This document shows, piece after piece, positions 26,416-36,624 of a stretch of DNA of 40,585 nt. Positions within the stretch are counted from its first letter, which is position 1; each line of letters starts with the position of its first letter. The notes beneath the pieces are model-generated. The model worked only from the letters and a program-made list of their open reading frames with translations. It ran no database searches and was not told where the DNA came from. Source of the stretch: Gammaproteobacteria bacterium (GTDB taxonomy: Bacteria; Pseudomonadota; Gammaproteobacteria; Steroidobacterales; Woeseiaceae); assembly GCA_029865385.1 (NCBI GenBank), contig JAOUGX010000025.1:1-40585 (forward strand), given 5' to 3'. Position numbers and translations under genes: made by a program.

Positions 26416-26451
26416 TTTCTCCGTCGTGCCGGTCGCAACTCCCAACTATCG

Positions 26452-28011
26452 TTAATGCTGCGCCCGTATCTCGTCACGAATTGTCTCGACCTTTTCCTGT
26501 TTGCGCGGCGCAGCACGGCCGAGGCAATGCTTGTCGCGCGGGCAGGTGGAGCTTCTCGGGCAGATGATGCTCGCGTCCTTGGCAGCGCCGTCTGAAATCC
26601 AGCCGATGTTCAAAATCTTGCTGACACTCTGCAATTTCTTGCGGGCTTCTGCAGGAATAGCGGCAGCGCCTCCGCGACGATTGCAGGCAGATTCAATCTG
26701 ACCAATGACATCATCGGCATCGAAGCCCTGTGCGGTGAGCGCGGGCGCGAGATCTATGCCGGCACAGATGACGTGCCGGTTACCTGCCGGGTCGCGACTG
26801 CGGATCGATTCGCAACAGTACAACCTGGCATCGTCGCCGTTGCGCAGAACCGATATCTGCGCCGAAGGTCTGTCCGAGGTGCTGTTCAACATCTTGAAAA
26901 CGGCCCAATGCTGGCAGGGATCGCTGACCATGCGCATATTGCCCCAGGGCAGCGGAATGCCATTGCCGCGATACACGGCGCGAAGATTTCCGGGTGGATA
27001 GGCATCGAAATAATGCCAGTGGGGGTAGGGCGAGACGCTGGACATGCGTCGCATGATCAGTGTCGTCGACAGTTCGACCTTGTTGCCCACATCCATCGCG
27101 TAGGCGTGACGCGCCAGGAACTGGCGAAACGGCGCCTTGGGACCAAGCAGGGCAGCGGCGAAGTAACTGCACTCGAAGTCACGCCAGGCGAACAGAATGT
27201 CCCGTGCATCCATATTGGGGGATTCCGTTTCGAAGCGTCGTCCCGAAACGCGGCCGCCCGTGATCTGTAACGATCGGGCGCCGTCGCCATCATGCAGGAT
27301 GCGATGCGCAATGTGGTTGGCCAGGTCGAACTTGATGCGGCCCTGGCGCTTTTCCAGTTGCCGATTGAGAAACACGGTGTCCGGCGCATCGTAGAAAGAA
27401 CGCACGAGCGTGTGCAACGGCTTCTCCGCATCACGCCGGTCGCGGAACGGCGGCTTGTCGAACCAGCGGATTTTCAGGCCGACGCGCTTGGCAAGCGCGA
27501 ACAGATCTTCATCGCTCAACGGAAACTGTTTTTTCCCGACACTTTCCGCCGCACGCTCCAGGTCCGGAAAGCGGTTTCGGTTGGATTCCTGGTGTGCGCG
27601 GATAAGCAGATGTGCGAACTGCCGACCGGTCGTGCCCGTCTGTGCCAGCAACTCGGGAATCGCGGTTTGCAGGTGCTCGTTCGAAAACAGAAAACCCGGC
27701 TCGAGGGGCATGCCGTCGATGCCGCCGACCAGCGGTTCGGGCTCGATTGCAACGTCATCGAGGGATTCATCGAAAAACCAGGCCGGGTCTTTCTGAAAGA
27801 TGTCGGCGATCACCAGCATCAGTTTCTCGGATGGCATGCGTTTGCCATTTTCTATCATCGACAGGTAGGACACGGACGGTGCGGCGTCGCGATCGATTTG
27901 CATGCAGCGTACGGACAGGTCTTCGAGGGTCAGGTGATTGCGCTTGCGCAGGCTGCGGATCTTCGTGCCCAGAAAATGCGCTTTGCGAAGGAGGCCCTGG
28001 CTGCTTGGCAT
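26452..28011 (-). CDS. XRE-family regulator, ScfR/RamB-like (short-chain fatty acid/glyoxylate control)
   Basis: The 519-residue regulator has an N-terminal helix-turn-helix (about 14-75, LGTKIRSLRKRNHLTLEDLS...SVSYLSMIENGKRMPS). A long middle region contains the IrrE-peptidase-like block (IKFDLANHIAHRIL), and the C-terminal part is rich in cysteine and arginine (CPRSSTCPRDKHC near 487-499). This plan matches ScfR/RamB-type regulators (DUF2083, or DUF3612 in gammaproteobacteria). RamB in corynebacteria controls aceA and aceB. It is divergent from aceA and the shared 120-bp space holds repeated TGTGAAATT half-sites, so control of aceAK by acetate or acyl-CoA is likely. The start has AGGA 8 bases upstream. 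Confidence 0.88.
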   Translation of the reverse strand: MPSSQGLLRKAHFLGTKIRSLRKRNHLTLEDLSVRCMQIDRDAAPSVSYLSMIENGKRMPSEKLMLVIADIFQKDPAWFFDESLDDVAIEPEPLVGGIDGMPLEPGFLFSNEHLQTAIPELLAQTGTTGRQFAHLLIRAHQESNRNRFPDLERAAESVGKKQFPLSDEDLFALAKRVGLKIRWFDKPPFRDRRDAEKPLHTLVRSFYDAPDTVFLNRQLEKRQGRIKFDLANHIAHRILHDGDGARSLQITGGRVSGRRFETESPNMDARDILFAWRDFECSYFAAALLGPKAPFRQFLARHAYAMDVGNKVELSTTLIMRRMSSVSPYPHWHYFDAYPPGNLRAVYRGNGIPLPWGNMRMVSDPCQHWAVFKMLNSTSDRPSAQISVLRNGDDARLYCCESIRSRDPAGNRHVICAGIDLAPALTAQGFDADDVIGQIESACNRRGGAAAIPAEARKKLQSVSKILNIGWISDGAAKDASIICPRSSTCPRDKHCLGRAAPRKQEKVETIRDEIRAQH

Positions 28012-28028
28012 TGTGTGCGTCCTGTAAA

Positions 28029-28059
28029 ATTCACACTGTGAAATTTTTACTGTGAAATT
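28029..28059. promoter_or_regulatory. Candidate operator between the regulator gene and aceA
   Basis: A perfect TTCACA-C-TGTGAA palindrome lies at 28030-28042. The 11-base half-site ACTGTGAAATT occurs at 28035-28045 and again at 28049-28059 as direct repeats 14 bases apart. A TATTAT at 28076-28081 could be the aceA -10 box, which would put the second half-site on its -35 region. Binding by the divergent regulator is inferred. Confidence 0.62.
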
Positions 28060-28091
28060 ATCTATATTTGGCCGGTATTATGCCTCCTATC

Positions 28092-28103
28092 CCGTACGTA
28101 CGG
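28092..28103. promoter_or_regulatory. 12-bp palindrome in the aceA leader
   Basis: CCGTACGTACGG is a perfect palindrome about 29 bases before the aceA ATG, downstream of the probable promoter and upstream of the AGGAG ribosome site. It may be a second regulatory site or chance. Confidence 0.35.
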
Positions 28104-28131
28104 AAGGACCCATCGTTCCAGGAGTTATGTC

Positions 28132-29412
<1,281 letters not shown>

Positions 29413-29466
29413 CAGAGTCAGTAGGATCGGGCGCTGCAACGCTGCGTACTGTCGAGGAATCGAATT

Positions 29467-31272
29467 GTGGGTAACGTCGCCGAAACCGAGCGGGTCGCCG
29501 CGGTTCGGATCTGCGACGCATTTCGTAACTACAACCGCCGCTTTCGCGAGATAACACGCCGCGCTTCCCGCCACTTCGATAATGCCAGCTGGGCGAGCGC
29601 GCGGCTCGACGCAGTGCGTCGCATCGACCTTTACCAGCAGTCCGTTACGCTGGTGTTGCAGGATCTGCAGCAGATCCTGGGTGCAAATTTCCGCAACCGC
29701 AAGGCGTGGCGTCGTATCAAACTGCTGTACGTCGACTTGATCGAGGATTGCGACGACCGCGAATTTTTTCAAACCTTCTTCAGTTCGGTCAGCCGCCGGG
29801 TATTCGATACCGTAGGTGTGGATCCTCTGGTCGAGTTCCTGGCAGCCGACGTCAAACCCGGCGACTACAGAAGCAAGCCGCTGCGCACAAGGAGCTATCG
29901 GAACCGCGGTTCACTCAGGTTTCTGTTCGACGAAATTCTTGCGGATCTGCCGTTTGCCCGGCGATTTCGCAATGTCGAGAGTACCGTAAGCTTCATAACG
30001 GCGGAGCTTGAAGCGAATCTGGACGAGTTGCGGCATCCGCACGAGGTCGGGAGCGTCGAGCTGATTGCGCCGCTGTTCTATCGCGGTCAACGCGCCTACC
30101 TGGTTGGCCGCATGACTGGCGATGGCTGGCAAATACCGCTCGTGATTCCGTTCAAGCATTCCGACGAGGGCATCGTTTGCGATGCCGTCATTCTTGCCGA
30201 GCGTGAAGTAAGCATTCTATTCGGCTTCACACGCAGCTATTTTCATGCCGACCTGCCGGTAGTCGGCAGTGTAGTGGCCTTTCTCAAAGAGATGCTGCCC
30301 GAGAAACCGATTGACGAAATCTACACCGTCCTCGGGCGTGCAAGGCAGGGAAAGACCGAGCGCTATCGTGCGCTGATGCAGCACCTCGAGAAGTCGACTG
30401 ATCTTTTTGTACATGCGCGCGGTGAACCGGGCATGGTGATGGAAGTCTTCACGCTGCCTTCATTCAACGTGGTGTTCAAAGTGATCCGCGACCGCTTCGC
30501 TCCGCCAAAGACCGTGCGCCGGGAGGAGGTGCGGGAAAAATACGAGCTTGTGTTCCGTCACGATCGCGCCGGCCGGCTGGTGGACGCGCAGGAATTCAAA
30601 CGGCTGTCGTTCGACAAGAATCGATTCGACGACAAGCTTCTCACGGCGTTGCTGGAAGGTTGCAGCCTGAATTGCCGAATCGAGGGCGATCGCCTGCTGG
30701 TCGAGCACCTGTATATCGAACGCCGCCTCACGCCACTGAACCTCTACATTCGCGAAGCTGAAGCCGCGGATGCGGCGAATGCTGTGATCGACTATGGCCA
30801 GGCAATCCGCGACCTGGCATCCAGTAACATTTTTGCCGGAGACTTGTTGCCGAAAAACTTCGGTGTCACTCGGCGCGGGCGCGTCATTTTCTACGACTAC
30901 GACGAAGTTTGCCTGATCACGGATTGCCGCTTTCGCGAGTTTCCACGCGGCGACGATATCGACGAGATGCGGGCCGGCGCATGGTTCTATGTCGGGCCTC
31001 ACGACGTATTCCCGGAACAGTTCATCGAGTGCATTGGCCTGAATCCGGAACTCCGGCAATTGTTCCGTCGCCTGCACGGCGAACTGTTGACGGCCAGCTG
31101 GTGGACGCACATTCGTGCGCGCCTCGCTGCCGGGGAAACGCTCGATGTGTTGCCGTACTCGCTCAACAGTCGCGTGACGCGGTTGCCGGGCAGTGGACAC
31201 TACGCAACGCCGTCACACAAAGCATCGCCAGCCGACGGTGCTGCGAGTGGACTCGACGCGCTGCGGCAGTAG
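29467..31272 (+). CDS. aceK: Isocitrate dehydrogenase kinase/phosphatase
   Basis: This bifunctional enzyme phosphorylates and dephosphorylates isocitrate dehydrogenase to direct isocitrate to the shunt or the TCA cycle. The 601-residue length fits AceK (about 580). It starts with GTG, GAGG about 9 bases upstream. The C-terminal kinase core carries the family blocks SSNIFAGDLLPKNFGVTRRGR and VIFYDYDEVC, then WFYVGPHDVFPEQF near residue 510. Its substrate, an Icd with the GIRS phosphorylation serine, is coded at 412-1710. It follows aceA in the classical order but without aceB. Confidence 0.97.
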   Translation: MGNVAETERVAAVRICDAFRNYNRRFREITRRASRHFDNASWASARLDAVRRIDLYQQSVTLVLQDLQQILGANFRNRKAWRRIKLLYVDLIEDCDDREFFQTFFSSVSRRVFDTVGVDPLVEFLAADVKPGDYRSKPLRTRSYRNRGSLRFLFDEILADLPFARRFRNVESTVSFITAELEANLDELRHPHEVGSVELIAPLFYRGQRAYLVGRMTGDGWQIPLVIPFKHSDEGIVCDAVILAEREVSILFGFTRSYFHADLPVVGSVVAFLKEMLPEKPIDEIYTVLGRARQGKTERYRALMQHLEKSTDLFVHARGEPGMVMEVFTLPSFNVVFKVIRDRFAPPKTVRREEVREKYELVFRHDRAGRLVDAQEFKRLSFDKNRFDDKLLTALLEGCSLNCRIEGDRLLVEHLYIERRLTPLNLYIREAEAADAANAVIDYGQAIRDLASSNIFAGDLLPKNFGVTRRGRVIFYDYDEVCLITDCRFREFPRGDDIDEMRAGAWFYVGPHDVFPEQFIECIGLNPELRQLFRRLHGELLTASWWTHIRARLAAGETLDVLPYSLNSRVTRLPGSGHYATPSHKASPADGAASGLDALRQ

Positions 31273-31300
31273 ACAATAGCTCCGGCAGTGCTACGATGCT

Positions 31301-31320
31301 TTCGTTACCCCCGTAACGAA
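31301..31320. promoter_or_regulatory. Perfect palindrome, candidate operator of the tyrosine-catabolism operon
   Basis: TTCGTTAC-CCCC-GTAACGAA has two perfect 8-base arms around four C. It sits about 50 bases before the FAH start. A TACAAT at 31330-31335 could be the -10 box, so the palindrome would cover the -35 and spacer, a repressor-like position. No T-run follows, which argues against a terminator for aceK. Confidence 0.6.
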
Positions 31321-31369
31321 TGAATAAAATACAATAAAATCAAGTAATTATGATCATCCGGTTCAAACA

Positions 31370-32359
31370 ATGAAACTCGCCAGCCTGAAGTCGGGCGGGC
31401 GTGACGGCACGCTGGTCGTCGTGAGCCGCGAGCTGTCGCGCTGCGTTGCAGTGCCGGATATTGCTGCCACACTGCAATCGGCGCTGGACGACTGGGAGTC
31501 GAAATCGGTACAGCTTGCGAAGGTATCGACAAGTCTCGAGAGCGGACCGGTCAGAGGCGAACAGGCCTTCGATACTGCGGCCGCGCACTCACCTTTGCCG
31601 CGCGCCTATCACTGGGTCGACGGTAGCGCCTACGTCAATCACGTGGAACTGGTGCGCAAGGCGCGCGGTGCGGAGATGCCCGAAAGTTTCTGGCACGATC
31701 CGCTGGTCTACCAGGGTGGCTCCGACGATTTTCTCGGTCCGCGCGATGACATCCCCGTTTTCAGTGAGGAATTCGGCATCGACATGGAGGCCGAGACGGC
31801 CGTCATAACCGGCGATGTGCCGATGGGCACCAGCGTCGATAACGCGGGCAAATACGTTCGACTGCTGATGTTGGTCAATGACGTTTCACTGCGGAACCTC
31901 ATTCCCGGCGAGCTTGCCAAAGGTTTCGGTTTCTATCAGTCCAAACCGTCATCGGCGTTCTCTCCTGTTGCTGTAACGCCGGACGAACTCGGCAAAGCCT
32001 ACAATGCCGGCACTGTTAATCTGCCGCTCAGAACGACACTGAACGGAAAACTATTCGGTGAACCCGAGTGCGGCGTCGATATGACCTTCAACTTTCACCA
32101 GCTGATTGCTCATGTCAGCAAGACGCGGCGACTCGGTGCCGGCACGATTATCGGCTCAGGCACCGTTTCCAACTACGACAGATCCAAAGGATCCAGCTGC
32201 ATCGCCGAAAAACGCATGTTGGAGACGATCGAGCAGGGTAAGCCGGTGACGCCATTCATGCGTTTCGGCGATACCGTTCGTATCGAGATGCTCGATAAAC
32301 AGGGCAACAGCATCTTTGGCGCTATCGACCAGAAAGTCGTGCAGGCGAGGTTGCCGTGA
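31370..32359 (+). CDS. Fumarylacetoacetate hydrolase family protein (fumarylacetoacetase)
   Basis: This cytoplasmic enzyme is expected to perform the last step of tyrosine degradation, fumarylacetoacetate to fumarate and acetoacetate. The 329-residue size is that of the short FAH form found in Shewanella and Vibrio-like bacteria. Acidic metal-binding region [21 protein letters not shown] lies near residues 132-152, followed by [28 protein letters not shown] and GTVSN. Its stop overlaps the hmgA start by 4 bases (GTGA), so the two are coupled. The maleylacetoacetate isomerase step is not encoded here. Confidence 0.93.
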   Translation: MKLASLKSGGRDGTLVVVSRELSRCVAVPDIAATLQSALDDWESKSVQLAKVSTSLESGPVRGEQAFDTAAAHSPLPRAYHWVDGSAYVNHVELVRKARGAEMPESFWHDPLVYQGGSDDFLGPRDDIPVFSEEFGIDMEAETAVITGDVPMGTSVDNAGKYVRLLMLVNDVSLRNLIPGELAKGFGFYQSKPSSAFSPVAVTPDELGKAYNAGTVNLPLRTTLNGKLFGEPECGVDMTFNFHQLIAHVSKTRRLGAGTIIGSGTVSNYDRSKGSSCIAEKRMLETIEQGKPVTPFMRFGDTVRIEMLDKQGNSIFGAIDQKVVQARLP

Positions 32360-33654
32360 GAGACGCTGATTACCTGACCGGCTTCGGCAACGAGTTTGCG
32401 ACGGAAGCTTTGACCGGTGCCTTGCCGCAAGGGCGAAATTCTCCGCAGAAGGCGCCTTATGGTTTGTACGCGGAAAAATTCAGCGGCACGGCATTCACGG
32501 CGCCGCGTGCGAAAAATTTCCGCAGCTGGTTCTACCGGATTCGGCCATCGGTAGTACACGGAGAGTTTCGCGAAATCGACGCCGGGCTGCTACGAACGGC
32601 GCCGGATGGCGATTCAGTAGCGACGCCCAGCCAGCTTCGCTGGGATCCGTTGCCGATGCCGCAAAAACCCTGTGACTTCATCGACGGCCTGGTCACGGTT
32701 GCAAGTAATGGCAACGTCCACACGCAAACCGGCATCGGCATTCACGTTTATCGTGCGAACCGCTCCATGCAGGACCGCTTTTTCTATAACAGCGACGGGG
32801 AGTTGCTGCTGGTACCGGAAAAGGGCGCGATAGTCCTGCACACGGAATGCGGAGTCCTGGAGGCTGCTCCCGGGCATATTGCGATCATTCCGCGCGGCAT
32901 GAAGTTTCGCTTGGCATTGGCCGACGGCGATGTGCGCGGCTACGTCTGCGAAAACTACGGCGCCAAACTGGAATTACCCGAGCGCGGGCCGATCGGCAGC
33001 GACGGCTTGGCAAACAGCCGCGACTTCGAAAGCCCTGTGGCGTCCTTTGAGGATCGCGAAGGCGACTTCGAACTGGTCACGAAACTCGACGGGAAATTAT
33101 TCGCCTGCCGGATCGGCCATTCGCCGCTGGATGTCGTTGCGTGGCACGGCAACCTTGCACCGTATCGCTACGACCTGCGCAATTTCAATACGCACGGGTC
33201 CATTAGCTACGACCATCCGGATCCGTCGATTTTCACTGTGCTGACCTCGCAGTCCGACACGCCCGGTACTGCCAACGTCGACTTCGTTATCTTCCCGCCG
33301 CGTTGGCTGGTCATGGAAAATACGTTTCGGCCACCGTGGTACCACCGAAATATAATGTCGGAGTACATGGGCCTCATTCATGGCGAGTATGACGCTAAGA
33401 CCGGTGGTGGTTTCGTCCCCGGCGGCTCGAGCCTGCACAACTGCATGTCGGCTCATGGCCCGGATGCCAGCGCATTCGAGACAGCCAGCAACAGCAAACT
33501 GGAACCGCAGAAGCTGGGCGACACGATGGCGTTCATGTTCGAATCTCGCTACCTGATCCGCCCGACAAAGTACGCGATGGCGTCGCCGGCATTGCAGAAG
33601 GACTATGCGGACTGCTGGAAAGGCCTGAAAAAGCAGTTTCGCAACCGTCCGTAA
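32356..33654 (+). CDS. hmgA: Homogentisate 1,2-dioxygenase
   Basis: This iron enzyme opens the homogentisate ring to maleylacetoacetate. The 432-residue length suits HmgA. The N-terminus [20 protein letters not shown] is characteristic, and the iron ligands are visible as His in WYHRN, Glu in MSEYMG and His in SAHGPD. It starts with GTG inside the FAH stop. Two of the last three enzymes of the tyrosine route are thus in one transcript; hppD and maiA are not in the window. Confidence 0.98.
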   Translation: MRDADYLTGFGNEFATEALTGALPQGRNSPQKAPYGLYAEKFSGTAFTAPRAKNFRSWFYRIRPSVVHGEFREIDAGLLRTAPDGDSVATPSQLRWDPLPMPQKPCDFIDGLVTVASNGNVHTQTGIGIHVYRANRSMQDRFFYNSDGELLLVPEKGAIVLHTECGVLEAAPGHIAIIPRGMKFRLALADGDVRGYVCENYGAKLELPERGPIGSDGLANSRDFESPVASFEDREGDFELVTKLDGKLFACRIGHSPLDVVAWHGNLAPYRYDLRNFNTHGSISYDHPDPSIFTVLTSQSDTPGTANVDFVIFPPRWLVMENTFRPPWYHRNIMSEYMGLIHGEYDAKTGGGFVPGGSSLHNCMSAHGPDASAFETASNSKLEPQKLGDTMAFMFESRYLIRPTKYAMASPALQKDYADCWKGLKKQFRNRP

Positions 33655-33663
33655 AGACCTGCA

Positions 33664-33879
33664 CTAGCGACAAACGCGCTTGCGGCGTTCACGAAGCCGT
33701 CGCAGCTCGTCCTCCATGCGCACTCCCTGTTTTGCCGTATAGCCCTGGCGCATTCTCGATTCGAGTTTGCGAATCTTCGCCTTTGTTTCGGCGCACTCGG
33801 CTTTGCTAACGTCAGCATCGGGCGCACCGATTGCCGATGACTGATAAGCAGTGAATAGGATAATGAGAAGCAGACGCAC
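33664..33879 (-). CDS. Small secreted hypothetical protein with Arg-rich helix
   Basis: The 71-residue product starts at a GTG and has a signal peptide (about 1-18, cleavage near AIGA). The mature part has two cysteines (KAECAET and the penultimate RVCR) and a strongly basic helix (KIRKLESRMRQ, EDELRRLRERRKR). Such small periplasmic proteins are known as uncharacterised families in gammaproteobacteria. It converges on hmgA with a 9-bp gap. The ribosome site is weak. Confidence 0.6.
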   Translation of the reverse strand: MRLLLIILFTAYQSSAIGAPDADVSKAECAETKAKIRKLESRMRQGYTAKQGVRMEDELRRLRERRKRVCR

Positions 33880-33993
33880 GACGCCGAACCGGAAGCTGCG
33901 AGAAGGTCACTGTGCAGAACTGAAAGTCCGTCTGCACGCGCCGAATTAGCGGAAAACGCCGATAAATGGTCTGCGGCGGAACGAAGTTTGCGG

Positions 33994-34242
33994 CTATTTT
34001 TTCTTCGGCGACAGCACCACGTGTACGCGACCGCGTTTGCCGAAGCGTCCCGAGTGCCGTTCATTCAGCTGGGCCACAATCTCCTCGATCGCCGTGGTTA
34101 CGGATTCGAGGCTGCCCTGCCGGTAGCCATGGATGCTGTCCGTGCCTTCGTAGGAGATGACGTAGCTGTGCCAGTTGCTGCCCTCGAATTCCGGCATGGG
34201 TTTGGCTCGCTGGACGGACACGATCTCGTACGACTGTTCCAT
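33994..34242 (-). CDS. Small conserved hypothetical protein
   Basis: The 82-residue protein starts at an ATG with GAGG about 11 bases upstream. The sequence EFEGSNWHSYVISYEGTDSIHGYRQGSL and the basic tail VHVVLSPKKK look like a conserved small cytoplasmic protein. There is no membrane segment or cysteine. I recognise the type but not a function. The 114 bases between it and the preceding small gene show nothing notable. Confidence 0.65.
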   Translation of the reverse strand: MEQSYEIVSVQRAKPMPEFEGSNWHSYVISYEGTDSIHGYRQGSLESVTTAIEEIVAQLNERHSGRFGKRGRVHVVLSPKKK

Positions 34243-34572
34243 TGTTGCTATTTCCTCGGTATTTCAGGTTTGGTTGGACGCATCTGGTCTGCCCTGAAAT
34301 GCCGGGCAAGGTTTGATTTCGATCGATTATTGATGTCGAAAGGCGTCTCGGACGCGCCATTGTAGCCTGAATTACCCCCTTCCCGGGAGTTTTCCTTTGG
34401 AGCGCCATGCAGCGGGCGCCGGAAACCGCATGCCTGGGCGAGCCCAGGCGCAATAGCAGCCGTAATCATCGACGATCACGCAATCATCCGTTAATCATCA
34501 CGTGGAACTCAGGCCGGCGTGCAGGCATACGGCTAAATTGCAGGCAACAACAACCCTGCCCCGGAGAACATC
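34243..34572. promoter_or_regulatory. 330-base divergent intergenic region with palindrome and AATCATC repeats
   Basis: No gene is seen. A perfect inverted repeat GCCTGGGC-GA-GCCCAGGC lies at 34432-34449 without a T-run. Downstream, the heptamer AATCATC occurs three times, at 34464-34470, 34482-34488 and 34493-34499, on the lipoprotein gene's side. These may be protein-binding sites for the lipoprotein promoter. Confidence 0.35.
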
Positions 34573-35376
34573 ATGAACGTTTACCCGTTAAGTAAAGTCG
34601 CCGTGTTTCTGCTGCTGGCCCTGTGCCTGGCCGGCTGCGGTGGCACCAAGGTGCTGAAAAAACCACAGCCCGTCGGGACCACCAAGGAGCTGGGCGGTAA
34701 GGCAGGACCGGGCCTCTCGGCCACCCTGGATTGGGTCATTGTTCGCGACGGGCCCGGAACCTGGGCCAAGAACGCCGATTGGGACCAATACATGCTACGG
34801 GTGGCGAACTCTTCCGATGCGCCCCTGGAGATCAACAGCGTTACCGTGTTCGATTCGCTGGACACCGCTATCGCGTCCGACGCGGACCGAAGCCGTCTGG
34901 TCAAGGGCAGCAAGCAGACGGCGAAGCGTTACAAAGACTCCGGGGTCAAGGTCAAGGCGGGATCGGGGGTTGGCACCATGCTGATCGCAGGTACTGCCGC
35001 GACGGCTGTCGGCGTCGGTGCGGCAACCGCCGTGGCCTACGGAAGCGTAATGGGTGGAGGCGCGGCGGCGGCGGGTGGGGCGGCCGCGGCGGCAAGCGGC
35101 CTGATCCTGCTGGGCCCGGCCCTGGTGGTTGGCGGCATCGTGCGCGGAGTCAATAACAGCAACGTCAATAACGAAATCGGTGCGCGCCAGACGGATCTGC
35201 CGCTGGTGCTCGCGGCCGACGAACAACATCATCTGGTTGCGTTTTTTCCGCTGGCGCCGTCACCGACCCGGGTCGAATTGAGTTATACCGATGTCAGCGG
35301 CGACCACGTGCTGATAATCGACACCCGGGACTCGCTCAACGGCTTGCACCTCGGTACTGCGAAAGATTCGAAGTAG
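34573..35376 (+). CDS. Lipoprotein with Gly/Ala-rich hydrophobic segment
   Basis: The 267-residue lipoprotein has signal LLLALCLAGC with lipidated Cys22 and a good GGAG ribosome site. A beta-rich N-terminal domain (about 45-120) is followed by a long Gly/Ala/Val-rich hydrophobic stretch (about 134-195, including GGGAAAAGGAAAAAS) that could insert in a membrane as a glycine-zipper-like hairpin. A second beta-rich domain follows (about 200-262). I know no function for it. The residue after Cys is Gly, so outer-membrane sorting is likely. Confidence 0.8.
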   Translation: MNVYPLSKVAVFLLLALCLAGCGGTKVLKKPQPVGTTKELGGKAGPGLSATLDWVIVRDGPGTWAKNADWDQYMLRVANSSDAPLEINSVTVFDSLDTAIASDADRSRLVKGSKQTAKRYKDSGVKVKAGSGVGTMLIAGTAATAVGVGAATAVAYGSVMGGGAAAAGGAAAAASGLILLGPALVVGGIVRGVNNSNVNNEIGARQTDLPLVLAADEQHHLVAFFPLAPSPTRVELSYTDVSGDHVLIIDTRDSLNGLHLGTAKDSK

Positions 35377-35436
35377 CGGAGCTTTCGCTGCTGCCAATGG
35401 AATCGTTACCATGCCGATTTCGCTCGCTGGATATCC

Positions 35437-35892
35437 ATGCGTATTATCCAAGGCGATCTTGACAGTACTGAAGTCATTGCGCTCTTGCAGGAACACCTGG
35501 ACGACATGAGGAAACACTCCCCGCCGGGGAGTGCTCACGCGCTCGATCTGGCGGGATTGCGCGCGGTCGAGGTTACGTTCTGGGCAATTCGGGATGGTTC
35601 CGCGTTGCTGGGATGCGGTGCACTGAAGGAACTGGACAAGACGCACGGCGAGATCAAATCGATGCGTACGTCCAAGTCATTTCTCGGCCGCGGCGTGGCG
35701 AAGACAATGCTTTCGCACATTATCGAAGTCGCAAAATCCCGCTCATATGCACGACTTAGCCTAGAGACCGGTTCCGGGCCGGCATTCGAACCGGCGCTGG
35801 TACTCTACGAGAAATTCGGATTCAGGTATTGCGGGCCTTTTGCCGATTACCGCGAAGACCCGTTCAGCCGATTCATGACACTTGAGTTATAG
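35437..35892 (+). CDS. GNAT-family N-acetyltransferase
   Basis: The 151-residue cytoplasmic protein has the GNAT fold: LLQEHLDDMRKHSPPGSAHALD at the N-terminus, a beta-strand pair (FWAIRDGSALLGCGAL), the acetyl-CoA loop KSFLGRGVAKTML near residues 75-87, and the C-terminal YEKFGFRYCGPFADY. This subgroup resembles YafP/PhnO-like enzymes annotated only as acetyltransferases. The DNA for the HSPPGSA motif contains a perfect palindrome (35515-35533). The ribosome site is weak. Confidence 0.92.
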   Translation: MRIIQGDLDSTEVIALLQEHLDDMRKHSPPGSAHALDLAGLRAVEVTFWAIRDGSALLGCGALKELDKTHGEIKSMRTSKSFLGRGVAKTMLSHIIEVAKSRSYARLSLETGSGPAFEPALVLYEKFGFRYCGPFADYREDPFSRFMTLEL

Positions 35893-35901
35893 CGCTTCGT
35901 T

Positions 35902-36237
35902 CTATGAGCCGCCTTTGCGATCGTTCGGCGTGATGTGACTGAAGCTTTCGTCGCCGTAGGAGCGCAATACCTCCGAGATGACGATGTGATAACCCTTGTA
36001 CCACCTTGCATACTGTCGCTTGGCTTCGAGATGGGTAGGGTGCGCAGAGAAAACTTTCAGCGTATCCAGCGAGTCCCAGTAGTAGATCGCATTCTTTCTT
36101 GAGGCATCCGCTGATTGCCAGGCGTCGACACCCAGGAATCCCGGCAGGGAACGCGCGACATCGTCTATAGCCTTGTTCAGTCGGTGGAATTCCGCGTCAT
36201 AGTCGCCGGGTTCCCAGACAAAAGATGCACTGTACAT
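35902..36237 (-). CDS. ABM-type (dimeric alpha-beta barrel) protein
   Basis: The 111-residue protein begins MYSASFVWEPGDYDAEFHRLN, continues with LPGFLGVDAWQSAD and NAIYYWDSLDTLKVFSAHPTHLEAKRQYARWYKGYHIVISEV, the pattern of antibiotic-biosynthesis-monooxygenase or HmoA-like stand-alone domains. Such proteins form ferredoxin-like dimers and oxidise small aromatic or haem-like substrates, but many have no known substrate. The start has a strong GGAGG ribosome site. It converges on the GNAT gene with only 9 bases between. Confidence 0.82.
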   Translation of the reverse strand: MYSASFVWEPGDYDAEFHRLNKAIDDVARSLPGFLGVDAWQSADASRKNAIYYWDSLDTLKVFSAHPTHLEAKRQYARWYKGYHIVISEVLRSYGDESFSHITPNDRKGGS

Positions 36238-36288
36238 GCGGCAATTCCTCCCCGGAACTTCGAAAACGGATAGCTTAGCAACGTTGAA

Positions 36289-36510
36289 TCAGGGATCGGG
36301 CAATTTCTTGAATTGCGGCAAGTCATCTCTGATCGCGTACCGTTTCGCTTTGGATCCAGCGAATTGATGATACTCCGGAACGATACCTTCATCACTGTCC
36401 AGGATGCCAAGACTGATACAGGTGAATTCGGCAGATCGGGCAATGGCAGAAACTCGCATCGCTCGGCGCCCCATCGAACTCGAATCGGACGCTCGCGCAT
36501 TGACACTGGC
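36289..36510 (-). pseudogene. Remnant of a GFA-family (DUF636/CENP-V) gene
   Basis: Reading on the minus strand, the C-terminal segment GILDSDEGIVPEYHQF...YAIRDDLPQFKKLPDP closely resembles the end of GFA (glutathione-dependent formaldehyde-activating enzyme-like) proteins. About 40 bases upstream, in a different frame, FCHCPICR matches the zinc-binding CHCxxCR motif of the N-terminal part. The stretch between the two motifs is far shorter than in intact proteins (about 130-160 residues), so a deletion plus frameshift is likely. The rest of the 36238-36624 gap holds nothing I recognise. Confidence 0.5.
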
Positions 36511-36624
36511 CTGTTCGCCTATCTATCGGTTTCCCAGAGACTCGAGGTCAGCTGTTGCAGCGCATTGACGAATACCTGTGCATTCGTGCGAATTGGATCT
36601 CATGCGCGCGTTTCAGAAATCATA

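Noticed and set aside
25906-26445. Minus-strand open frame over the AgmX-like gene and the repeat
   Set aside because: It contains the spurious HCERSEAI peptide of the intergenic repeat and lies antisense to a clear gene.
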